From the NCBI GenBank assembly GCA_012295275.1, contig CM022670.1:11814083-11878082 (forward strand): a stretch of DNA of 64,000 bases, read 5' to 3'. Below are positions 50,604 through 64,000 of the stretch, in pieces. The stretch's first letter is position 1. The number at the start of each line of letters is the position of its first letter. The notes beneath the pieces were generated by a model. That model worked only from the letters and a program-made list of their open reading frames with translations. It made no database searches and was not told the origin of the DNA. The DNA comes from Chrysomallon squamiferum (taxonomy: Eukaryota > Mollusca > Gastropoda > Neomphalida > Peltospiridae). The translations under genes and the position numbers were made by a program.

Positions 50604-51635
50604 ATGTATCAGTCTAGATTTACTGGTGCGTCGTTGCTTTTGACAATTTGGTGTATTTTCACCAACTGGGACGTTTGTCTTGGAACGTGTAATCCTGACA
50701 CTGGGCCTTCGGGTTCTGTGGACTGTTTTCTTGAAACGCCATATTACTCTAAATATCAATGGGGAACCTGTCTCACCAACAGCTACATTCAACAGAAGTC
50801 TGGTGGAAAACACATATGTCGAGATCCAACGGCAACTTACTGTTATTATCAATGTATGCTTGAAGTTCATGGTCTGGACCGTGGCCCTGTATATTCTGAT
50901 TGTCTGTGTTCAGGCGGGTCATCCTCACCACCCACAGATACTACACCCACCGGTACTCTCACATATACTACATCCACCGGTGCTCCCACAACTACTCTAC
51001 CGCCGTGGTGTTCAAGTCCCGACGGGTCGGACTGTTCGTGGTACAGGCAATGCTTAGAAAAGAAGTATCCGTGTGAAGACTCGCAGAATGGTTACGCCAT
51101 CAGTTACGCTGAAAAGTTTTGTAATTTATATACCAAGTCTTCGACCAGATTCTCTAGCGTTGGACAGGTATTCGTCTTAATGATCCGGAAAACTTGTTTG
51201 AAAATATAAAAAACCATCAACAAGATTTATTTATTTATGTATTTATTTATTTATCTATTTATCTATCTATCTATTTATTTATTATTTTAAATAGTTTGAT
51301 TTGCGGCAAACTGTTTTTCTGTTGTATTTTTATTTATTTATTTATTCATTTTATTATTCATTTTATTCAGATTATTATATTTATAATTTTTATTTTTTAT
51401 ATTTTATTGTTTCTCTCTTATATTTCTCGTTTTTATTTTTGATGACACCTGATATTTTCATTCTTTCGTTTCATTGTTTTCTTATTCTCATCCACTTTTC
51501 TCCTCCTTTTCTATTTTTTCTGTTATATAATGTCACATTACAGTTTGGATGGTGATGACAAAAATTAAAACTGGAATAAATCATAGTTAAGATTATGGTT
51601 CTTTTTCTGTTTTTATATTATGATTATTATCATGA

Positions 51636-51681
<46 letters not shown>

Positions 51682-52469
51682 AGAAATGGATAAATGCTAC
51701 GAGGAAATGTCTTCAGGTATCCCTGGTGCCTCTGTTACGTCCCTGGGAATCTCCTTCCTGTCGAGATATCAAGGTCCGCGCCTTTGCGTCGCACACAAAT
51801 TGTTACCTGCATCCTTACCGAGGCGCTCCTTCTATATGTGACTTGTCCGTAGGAGACTGGTGGAAGGTGTTCTGGACAATCAAAAGTGCGTATGTTCAAG
51901 CGACACTGCCAACTTTGAAAGGAACTTTGGAAACAGCAATCGGGTGCGGCAACCAGTACATGGACGAAGCGTACGAGTTCATCAGAATAATACGACTAAA
52001 AGTGACAAACGTGATTAACCGATTCAAAAGGTCTGCTGATGACAACCCGTTGGACGCTCTGGCCGGGGATGTGGCTGATTCTATTGCAGAGCAGCTTGGC
52101 TGGAAGTCGAGTGGAGTCGGGTGGTTTGCTTATGCAGAGAACGACATTCTTGAACCAACTGAAAAACAGTCAGTCGTGAACATTTCCATAATTATAGCTG
52201 ACCAGTCCCAGCTGGATGTCAATGTCAACAGTTCAACGATTTTACATCTAAATAAAATAGTGGACGTTTTGGCGGATGCTGTCCAAATTGGAAGTCTGAA
52301 AATTAAAACAAGAGGAAAGTCGGAAGACGTTTCGATCAAGATGATGTGGGCGTGTGTTGACGTCGCGTGTAATAACACATACATGATGGTTTTCGGGGAA
52401 GCAAGCAGTGTGCATCCATCTGTAATCCTACTAATCATGGCGTTGATTAATTTGATGTACGTGTTCTAG
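50604..52469 (+). CDS. Array copy 6 (class II exon 1, B tail), intact, longest linker
   Basis: Exon 1 50604-51167 (188 codons, donor GTATTC), exon 2 51684-52469 (261 residues and stop); about 449 residues. It has a signal peptide (MYQSRFTGASLLLTIWCIF), 8-Cys domain and a linker nine residues longer than in copies 2-4 (PTGTLTYTTSTGAPTTT). The stanniocalcin-like domain is complete through ICDLSVGDWWKVFW and the terminus is B-type (GEASSVHPSVILLIMALINL). The intron ends in a pure ATT run directly before the acceptor CAG at 51681-51683. No disruption. Confidence 0.85.
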
Positions 52470-53927
<1,458 letters not shown>

Positions 53928-55286
53928 GAGAAGACTCGCAGAATGCTTACGCCATCAGTTACGTTGAAAGGTTTTGTTTCTTATGAACTAAATCTTCTAC
54001 GAACTTCTCTATCTGTACTCGAGTATGTCATAAACTATCTTACAGATTTTGTTGGTTTGTTGCTCTCTTTTTTTTCTTTCTTTTTTTTTTCATCGGAAAT
54101 TAAGGTAAAAGGTCTTCTGGCTAACTATTAAACAAATAAAATAACAAACAAAATAATAAAAAGTACAAATTCAAATTCAAATTATGTCAACAATCTATTA
54201 TAAATCGTCATCATTATAATAATAATAAAAATAATAAAAATGATGATGGTGATAACTAATACTACTTGAGGAAATGTCTTCAGGTATCCTTGGTGCCTCT
54301 GTTACGTCCCTGGGTACCCCCTTCATGTCGAGATATCAGGGACCGCGCCTTTGCCTCGTTCTCAGACTGCTATCTGCATCCTTACCGAGGAGAGTCTTCA
54401 GTTTGTGATTTGCGGGTAGGAGACTGGTGGAAAGTATTCTGGACAATCAAAGGCACATTTCCAAATGCATCAGTTGCCTCTTTGAAAGGGACGTTAGATT
54501 CAATGCTGGGGTGTGGCAAACAGTACATGGGCGATGTCTACCCGTTCGTTCGGATAATTAAGCTGGATGTCGCAAACAACGTGGAACATTACTCAGCAGA
54601 CGAAAACATTCAGGAGATGAGAAATTCAACGTATGAAAACATTCATGAGAAGAGAAATTCAACATAGGAAAACATTCACGAGAAGAGAAACTCAACATAT
54701 GAAAATATTCATGAAAAGAGAAATTCAACAGATGAAAACATTTATAGAAATAAAAATCTGACTAGTGACGAAAGGCTAGCTGAGTACGTTGGTAAAATAG
54801 TTGACGCTATTGCTGTCAGAATGGACTGGAAATCGAAAGGCGTTGGGTGGTTTGCTTTTGTCAAGTGGTTTGCCAATTAAAATCAATAAACTCGTCATCT
54901 GCCAAGATGTTGAATGTAATCAAATGGAAACGCCCTTCGTGTTAACATCGTCACCGCAGACCACGTTCAATCCAAGAACATCTACATTACCTTCTTCGAC
55001 TTCTACACAGACTGGTCCAACATCTACATCAACAACTTCTTCGCCAGTAGCAAAAACACAAGTACCAGCGTCTTCTGGATCAACTACATCTACGTATCTG
55101 CCAACGTGTCGTTGTCAACTAAATCAGGCTTGACAATGAAGACATCCCCAGTATCAACAGCATCGATGACAACGGTCCGTGGTGAAACAATTCAGAATGG
55201 TTACTGGACTTTCTCCAAATTTAGGAATCTCTGCTGTCGTTGTTGGTGTCGTATCGGTTCATGTGCTGCACGCTATTTCAATCTGA
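53928..55286 (+). pseudogene. psiA7: A-type copy with large internal deletion
   Basis: Exon-1 remnant 53928-54023, exon-2 homology from 54267. The first part is open (54266-54667) until TAT becomes TAG inside the third sequon repeat. At about 54860 the sequence jumps from TTTGCTTTTGTC to a short AAGTGGTTTG and then to CCAATTAAAATCAATAAAC, losing the NISIIIAD to NGSLQID region. A further gap in the stalk (about 55105) and the shared 14-bp tail deletion follow. Confidence 0.9.
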
Positions 55287-55981
55287 ACCAAGAACTTTGT
55301 AAAATCACTATTATTTTTATTAAGCTTTATTATACTTTCTGCATATTATTACATGTTTAGTGAAGACAGCTTTCCGAAATATTATTGTCAGATTTGTCTG
55401 TAATTTAAGTATTGTTTTTAACGTCTTTCCTTTTTATACACTTATTTAAAATATGATTTGTAAATAAATAGATTTCAGTTTAATTGTATTCAGTTTTTTT
55501 ATGTTTTTAATTAATTATTTATTTATTTTGTTAGTTAGTTTCTTACTTACTTAATTATCTGGTTATTATTTTAAAGTTTAGCTGGGGATATATAAAGAAC
55601 AAATCTAAATATATTCTGAATTCTGTAAAAATGAAAATGTCAGCCAGCCATGTATGTGATGACGTCACGATTTTAGTTACGAAGTGGTAAAATGACAGCA
55701 TTTTATTTTATTATAATACTTTTCTAATTAGATAAACATATATGTTTATAAAACATAATTAAATTAAATAAAAGTATTATATTTAACAAATGTGTTAATT
55801 ATATTAACATATTATAATTAATTATTATGTTTAAAATATGTATTAAAGTAATAAAGCGTATTGTATGAAATGAATGTATTAAATTATATTAAATAAAACT
55901 AACAACCACATTAAACTACGGATCTAATTTCTTAGTACACAGGAAGATGTTATCGGATTACTCATGTGACACAGCCAGGTA
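55287..55981. promoter_or_regulatory. Shortened flank psiA7-copy 7, with CRE palindrome
   Basis: TGACGTCA at 55660-55667. The same shortened junction (CTTAGTACACAGGAAGATG, about 55940) as before copy 5. No gene. Confidence 0.7.
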
Positions 55982-55988
55982 CATAAAG
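55982..55988 (+). promoter_or_regulatory. CATAAAG box of copy 7 (class I promoter)
   Basis: CATAAAG 78 bp before the start codon, context as in copies 2, 4 and 5. Confidence 0.5.
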
Positions 55989-56065
55989 ATTTTACATTTT
56001 TGGGTCTTGTTTGTTGCATACATCTAAGCTTTTGTGAAGAAATCCTTTGATGTTAACAGTAAACA

Positions 56066-57904
56066 ATGTATTGGTCAAGATTTACTGGTGCGTCGTTGCT
56101 TTTCACACTTTGGTGTATTTTCACTAACTGGAACGTTTGTCATGGAACGTGTAATCCTTACACTGGGCCTTCGGGTTCTGTGGACTGTTTTTTTGAAACG
56201 CCATATTACTCTAAATATCAATGGGGAACCTGTATCACTGACAGCTACATGAAACAGAAGTCTGGTGGAAAACACAGATGTCGAGATCCAACGGCAACTT
56301 ACTGTTATTATCAATGTATGCTTGAAGTTCATGGTCTGGACCATGGCCCTGTATATTCTGACTGTCTATGTTCAGGCGGGACAAACTCACCAGCCACAGG
56401 TACTACAAATACTGGTACTCCCCTAACTACTCTACCGCCGTGGTGTTCAAGTCCCGACGGGTCGGACTGTTCGTGGTACAGGCAATGTTTAGAAAAGAAG
56501 TACCCGTGTGAAGACTCGCAGTATGGTTACGCCATCAGTTACGCTGAAAAGTTTTGCAATTTATATACCAAGTCTTCGACCAGCTTCTCTAGCATTGGAC
56601 AGGTAGGTTTGAATCGGTCTCTTTGATTTTCTGTTGAACTTTCTTTTTCTTTTTTCTCTCTTATATTTCACGTTCTTATTTTCGGTGATAACTGAGATTT
56701 TTATTCTTTCGTTTCATTGTTTTCTGATTTCTCACACACTTATCTCCGATCCTTTTCTATTTCCGCTATTATATAATGTCTCATTACAGTTTCGGAATGT
56801 GATGATAATAATTAAAACTGGAATAAATCATAGTTAAGATTCTTCGTCTTCTTTTTCTACTTCTACTTCTTATCATCATCTTCCTTATCTTCATCAGTAT
56901 CATCGTCATTATCATCATCATTAACATCGTCATTATCATCATCATCATCATTATCACAATCATCATTACGATTATCATCATCAATAGTATTGTTATCATT
57001 ATTACAGAAATGGATAAATGCTACGAGGAAATGTCTTCAGGTATCCCTGGTGCCTCTGTTGCGTCCCTGGGAATCTCCTTCATGTCGAGATATCAAGGTC
57101 CGCGCCTTTGCGTCGCACACAAATTGTTACCTGCATCCTTACCGAGGCGCTCCTTCTATTTGTGATTTGCCCGTAGGAGACTGGTGGAAGGTGTTCTGGA
57201 CAATCAAAAGCGCCTATGTTCAAGCGACGCTGCCAGTTTTCAAAGGAACGTTGGAAACTGTAATCGGGTGCGGCAACCAGTACATGGACGAAGCGTACGA
57301 GTTCATCAGAATAATACGACTACAAGTGACAAACGTGATTAACCGATTCAAAACGTCTGCTGATGACAACCCGTTGGACGCTCTGGCCGGGGATGTGGCT
57401 GATTCTATTGCAGAGCAGCTTGGCTGGAAGTCGAGTGGAGTTGGGTGGTTTGCTTATGCAGAGAACGACACTCTTGAACCAACTGAAAAACAGTCAGTCG
57501 TGAACATTTCCATAATTATAGCTGACAAGTTCCACCTGGATGTCAATGTTAACAGTTCCACGATTTTGAATTTAAATGAAACGGTGGATACTTTGGCGGA
57601 TGCTGTCCAAAGTGGAAGTCTGAAAATTAAAATAAAAGGAAAGTCGGACGAAGTTTCGATCAAGACGATGATGACATGTGTTGACGTTGCGTGTAATAAC
57701 ACATACATGATGGTTTTCGGAGCAGCAACTTCTTCTGGATCAAGTACATCTACCTATCTACCAACATCAAGCTTGACAGTGAAGACATCGCCAGCATCAA
57801 CAGCATCGACTCGGTCCGTGGTGAAACTTTCTCCAAATTTAGGAATCTCTGCTGTCGTTGTTGGTGTCATATCGGTTCATGTGCTGCACGCTATTTCAAG
57901 CTGA
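56066..57904 (+). CDS. Array copy 7 (class I exon 1, C tail), intact
   Basis: Exon 1 56066-56602 (179 codons, donor GTAGGT), exon 2 57008-57904 (298 residues and stop); about 477 residues. Domain order as copy 2: signal peptide, 8-Cys domain (CFFETPYYSKYQWGTC), TGTTNTGTPLTT linker, stanniocalcin-like domain, GWKSSGVGWFAYAEN part, short Ser/Thr stalk, GPI-like tail. Nearest relatives are copies 5 and 4 in exon 1 and copies 2, 5 and 8 in the tail. Its local residues SVVNISIIIADKFHLDV mix features of B-type copies. No disruption. Confidence 0.85.
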
Positions 57905-59803
57905 ACCAAGAACTTTGTTAAATTATTATTATTTTTCATTATGCTTTAATATACTTTATGCTTATTATTACATGTTTAGTGAAGACACCTTATCGAAATA
58001 TTATTGGCTGATTTGACTGTAATTTAAGTATTGTTTCTAACATCTTCCCTATTTAAACACTTATATATAATTTGTAAATAAATAAACTTCAGTTTAACTA
58101 TATTTTGAAAATTGCTGTTTTCAGTTTTTCTATTTGTTTATTTATTTATTTTATTATTTTTTATTCTTATTTATTTATTTAGTTAGTTATCTGGTTATTA
58201 TTTTAAATTATCTCTCTGGAAATATAAAGAACCAGTATAAATATATTCTGAATTCTATAAAAATGAAAATGTCAGTCAGTAATGTACGCTGTGACGTCAC
58301 GATTCTTGTTGTAAAGTTATACAATCATAGTATTTACATACTTTGTAACAGTCTTATTATAATACTCTGTCCATAATTATCAAATAATATCTTCATCGTT
58401 TTCTGATTATATGAATCTGTTTATAAAACATAAATAAATTTAAAATATGGGCGTTGGAAATTAAGATTTTGACTTAGACTCTGTCGAAACCAACTCATTA
58501 TTTCATTAAATATTAAATTACATACATCGACAGAGATACAACATTGAAAGAACACGAATAAGAAAGAGCCGGATACGAAAAACTAGTCAGGTATATAATA
58601 AAGTAATAGACATTGCTGGAATGAAGTTTATTTTTACACATTGCTTCGTTTTTTTATTTTACGTTTAAATTAAAATAATTTCTTCTTTTTTTAAATCTTC
58701 CCTTTTTGAACACTTTTTTAAAATATAATTTGTATATAAATAAACTTCAGTTTAATTATATTTAATTTTATATATTTCTAATTATTTATTTATTGATGTA
58801 TTTATTTTATTTTATTTATTTATTTATTTATTTTTTTATTTGGTTAGTTAGTTAGTTAGTTATCTGGTTATTATTTTAAATTATCCCTCTGGAAATATGA
58901 AGAACCAGTACAAATATATTCTGAATTCTCTAAAAATGCAAATGTCATCCAGCCATGTACGTGATGACGTCACGATTTTGGTTGTAAAGAGGTAAAATGA
59001 CAGCATTTTATTTTATTGTAATTTCTGATTGTGTGAATATATGATTTTAAAAATAATTTAAATAAATAAAAGTATTTTATTAAAAAATGTGTTTATTATA
59101 TTAATTTATTATAATCATTTATTTGTTTAAAAAGTGTTTTAAAGTAATAAAACGTGTTGTATGAAATGAATGTATTAAATTACAATAATAAAAATAAAAA
59201 AACCTGTTTAGTAAACCACCAAAAATAACCATATTAAACTATGCACCTAATTTCTTAATACACATTATGTACCTGTAAAAAAAGTATTTACTCAAATGAA
59301 TATTTTATTGATGAAAAAGAGATGATTTAAAAAAAAAAAAAAAATTTTTTAAAAAATGTGTAATATATTAAATTACATGAACGTGATAAATATTAAAGTA
59401 CATATATATTTCTGACGTACATAAAATATAACGTCTGAAAATTTAAAGCGAAAATGTATAATGAAAGACATTTAATGAGAATCTTATGTCAGAAAATATG
59501 GACGTTGGAAATTAAGATTTATAAATCAGTCATTTTGACTTAGATTCTGTCCGATTCACCACCTTATTTCATAAAATATCTGACACAGATACGACACTGT
59601 AACGAAACGAATACAAAACAGCACACCTATCTTTTTTCATCTCTGTTTTGCAATGACAAGAAACCACATCGACACACATCACAAATTTTGTAAAGAAAAA
59701 AAACAAATGTATTGCGAAAGTGGATCAGCAAGAAAAGAAAAGAAAATGTTTAGGGAAAAAAGGGGAATTTATTTTACATGATAACCAGGAAGACGTTCTC
59801 GCA
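57905..59803. other. Intergenic flank copy 7-copy 8
   Basis: Two flank blocks, each with TGACGTCA (58292-58299 and 58965-58972). About 58600-58690 is an inverted spacer piece. Nearly the same as 19388-21301 between copies 2 and 3, including most of the homopolymers. No psiA copy lies here. No gene. Confidence 0.7.
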
Positions 59804-59832
59804 TGACTCATGTTAAATAACAAGTATAAATA
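59804..59832 (+). promoter_or_regulatory. Class II promoter of copy 8: TGACTCA plus TATAAATA
   Basis: TGACTCA at 59804-59810 and TATAAATA at 59825-59832, 95 bp before the ATG, as in copy 3. Confidence 0.65.
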
Positions 59833-59926
59833 TTCAGGTGCACAAAAATTTTACATTTCTGTCTTCGTTGTTGTATATGCTGCATCTAAGCTTTTTGAAT
59901 AAATACTTTGAAGTGGACAGTAAACA

Positions 59927-61897
59927 ATGTATCAGTCTAGATTTACTGGTGCGTCGTTGCTTTTCACAATTTGGTGTATTTTCACCAACTGGAACGTTTG
60001 TCTTGGAATGTGTAATCGTGCCACTGGGCCTTCGGGTTCTGTGGACTGTTTTCTTGGCACGCCATATTACTCTAAATACCAATGGGGAACCTGTCTCACT
60101 GACAGCTACATTAAACAGAAGTCTGGCGGAAAACACAAATGTCGAGATCCAACGGCAACTTACTGTTATTATCAATGTATGCTTGAAGTTCATGGTCTGG
60201 ACCATGGCCCTGTATATTCTGATTGTCTGTGTTCAGGCGGGTCATCCTCATCACCCACATATACTACACCCCCACTGGTACTCCCCTAACTACTCTACCG
60301 CCGTGGTGTTCAAGTCCCGACGGGTCGGACTGTTCGTGGTACAGGCAATGCTTAGAAAAGAAGTACCCGTGTGAAGACTCGCAGAATGGTTACGCCATCA
60401 GTTACGCTGAAAAGTTTTGTAATTTATATACCAAGTCTTCCACCAGATTCTCTAGCATTGGACAGGTATTCGTCTTAATGATCCGCAAAACTTGTTTGAA
60501 AATATAAAAAACCACCAACAAGATTTATTTATTTATTTATTTATTTATTTATCTATCTATTTATTTATTATTTTAAATAGTTTAATTCTGCGGCAAACTG
60601 TTTTACTGTTGTGTTTTTATTTTTATTTATTTATTTATTTATTCATTTTATTATTCTTATATTATTATTATTATTTAATTTATAATTTTTACTTTTTATA
60701 TTTTATTGTTTCTCTCTTATATTCCTCGTTTTTATTTTTGATCATACCTGAGATTTTTATTCTTTTGTTTCATTGTATTCTTATTCTCATCCACTTATCT
60801 CCTCCTTTTCTATTTTTGCTGTTATATATGCCATCTTACAGTTTGGATGGTGAAGATAAAAATTAAAACTAGTATAAATCATAGTAGGATTCTTGTTCTT
60901 TTTCGTTTTATTATTATTATTATTATCATCATCACTATTATCATCATCATCATTATAATAATAATTGTTATTATTATAGAAATGGATAAATGCTGCGAGG
61001 AAATGTCTTCAGGTATCCCTGGTGCCTCTGTTGCGTCCCTGGGAATCTCCTTCATGTCGAGATATCAAGGTACGCGCCTTTGCGTCGCACACAAATTGTT
61101 ACCTGCATCCTTATGTAAACGCTCCTTCTATTTGTGACTTGCCCGTAGGAGACTGGTGGAAGGTGTTCTGGACAATCAAAAGCGCCTATGTTGAAGCGAC
61201 ACTGCCAACTTTGAAAGGAACGTTGGAAACAGTAATCGGGTGCGGCAACCAGTACATGGACGAAGCGTACGAGTTCATCAGAAAAATACGACTACAAGTG
61301 ACAAACGTGATTAACCGATTCAAAAGGTCTGCTAATGACAACCCGTTGGACGCTCTGGCCGGGGATGTGGCTGATTCTATTGCAGATCAGCTTGGCTGGA
61401 AGTCGAGTGGAGTTGGGTGGTTTGCTTATGCAGAGAACGACACTCTTGAACCAACTGAAAAACAGTCAATCGTGAATATTTCCATCATTATAGCTGACCA
61501 GTCCCAGCTGGATGTCAATGTTAACAGTTCCACGATTTTGAATTTAAATGAAACGGTGGATACTTTGGCGGATGCTGTCCAAAGTGGAAGTCTGAAAATT
61601 AAAATAAAAGGAAAGTCGGAAGAAGTTTCGATCAAGATGATGATGACATGTGTTGACGTTGCGTGTAATAACACATACATGATGGTTTTCGGAGCAGCAA
61701 CTTCTTCTGGATCAAGTACATCTACGTATCTACCGACATCAGGCTTGACAGTGAAGACATCCCCAGCATCAACAGCATCGACTCGGTCCGTGGTGAAACA
61801 AATCGAAAGGGTTTCTGGACTTTCTCCAAATTTAGGAATCTCTGATATCATTGTTGGTGTCGTATCGGTTCATGTGCTGCACGCTATTTCAAGCTGA
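59927..61897 (+). CDS. Array copy 8 (class II exon 1, C tail) with a 2-nt insertion in the linker
   Basis: Exon 1 59927-60465 (539 nt, two more than a whole 179 codons), exon 2 60980-61897 (305 residues and stop; acceptor TAG at 60977-60979). Signal peptide and 8-Cys domain are normal. In the linker at about 60269-60273 a run of five C (ACACCCCCACTGG) stands where three would keep the frame, and the frame stops at 60289. After it the original frame is open (WCSSPDGSDCSWYRQ to SIGQ) and exon 2 is complete, with a slightly longer tail (VVKQIERVSGLSPNLG). Either a homopolymer sequencing error or a very recent knock-out. The pairing of class II exon 1 with a C tail is unique here. Confidence 0.78.
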
Positions 61898-63864
<1,967 letters not shown>

Positions 63865-64000
63865 TGAGAAGACTCGCAGAATGCTTACGTGATCAGTTAC
63901 GCTGAAAGGTTTTGTTTGTTATACACTAAATCTTCTACGAACTTCTCTATCTGTACTCGAGAATGTCATAACTATCTTACAGATTTTCTTTGTTTGTTGC
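63865..64000 (+). pseudogene. psiA8: exon-1 remnant at the window edge
   Basis: GAGAAGACTCGCAGAATGC onward is the same exon-1 remnant that opens psiA1-psiA7, followed by the start of the decayed intron. A further A-type exon 2 is expected just outside the window. Confidence 0.8.

Overview
This is animal nuclear DNA: AT-rich, with multi-exon genes, GT-AG introns, many microsatellites and DNA-transposon remnants. The repeated gene family looks molluscan (lophotrochozoan) to me from memory of similar unnamed mollusc proteins; that is an inference, not something the sequence proves.

Region 1 (60-11662, + strand) is the 3' portion of one ADAMTS gene of the ADAMTS6/ADAMTS10 type. Eighteen in-phase exons run from the end of the metalloprotease domain (zinc motif HEIGHNFGMHHD) through the disintegrin-like, TSP1, cysteine-rich and spacer regions, four more TSP1 repeats and a terminal PLAC domain. 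Its introns hold a 56-bp minisatellite that copies the splice donor, two degenerate minisatellites and an internally deleted Tigger/pogo-like transposon (9358-9920). Region 2 (11663-13740) is gene-poor and contains a probable hAT-like MITE (12496-12754).

Region 3 (about 13740 to the window end) is a same-strand tandem array of one two-exon gene family. Exon 1 encodes a signal peptide, a compact 8-cysteine domain, a short Thr/Pro linker and the start of a second cysteine-rich domain. Exon 2 completes that second domain, whose cysteine pattern resembles stanniocalcin, and adds a second globular part, sometimes a Thr/Ser-rich stalk, and a hydrophobic C-terminus that looks like a GPI-anchor signal. 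I name the copies 1-8 in order. Copies 2, 3, 4, 6 and 7 are intact. Copy 1 (1-nt deletion), copy 5 (19-bp deletion) and copy 8 (2-nt insertion) are each interrupted by one frameshift. Interspersed are seven decayed A-type copies (psiA1-psiA7, plus the start of psiA8 at the window end) that lost nearly all of exon 1, and three 5'-truncated B-type exon-2 copies (psiB1-psiB3).

Three exon-2 types are mixed along the array: A (33-bp repeat of N-glycosylation sequons, Thr-rich stalk, GPI tail), B (short, different hydrophobic tail) and C (B-like body joined to an A-like stalk and tail). Promoter/exon-1 class and tail class are uncoupled, and a 3.2-kb segment (23274-32931) is tandemly triplicated with a chimeric copy inside. 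Together these show repeated unequal crossover or gene conversion. The flanks recur with each unit and include a perfect CRE palindrome (TGACGTCA), a roughly 190-bp conserved spacer block, long CT microsatellites and inverted pieces of the spacer. The products are predicted to be secreted or GPI-anchored surface glycoproteins; their function is unknown.
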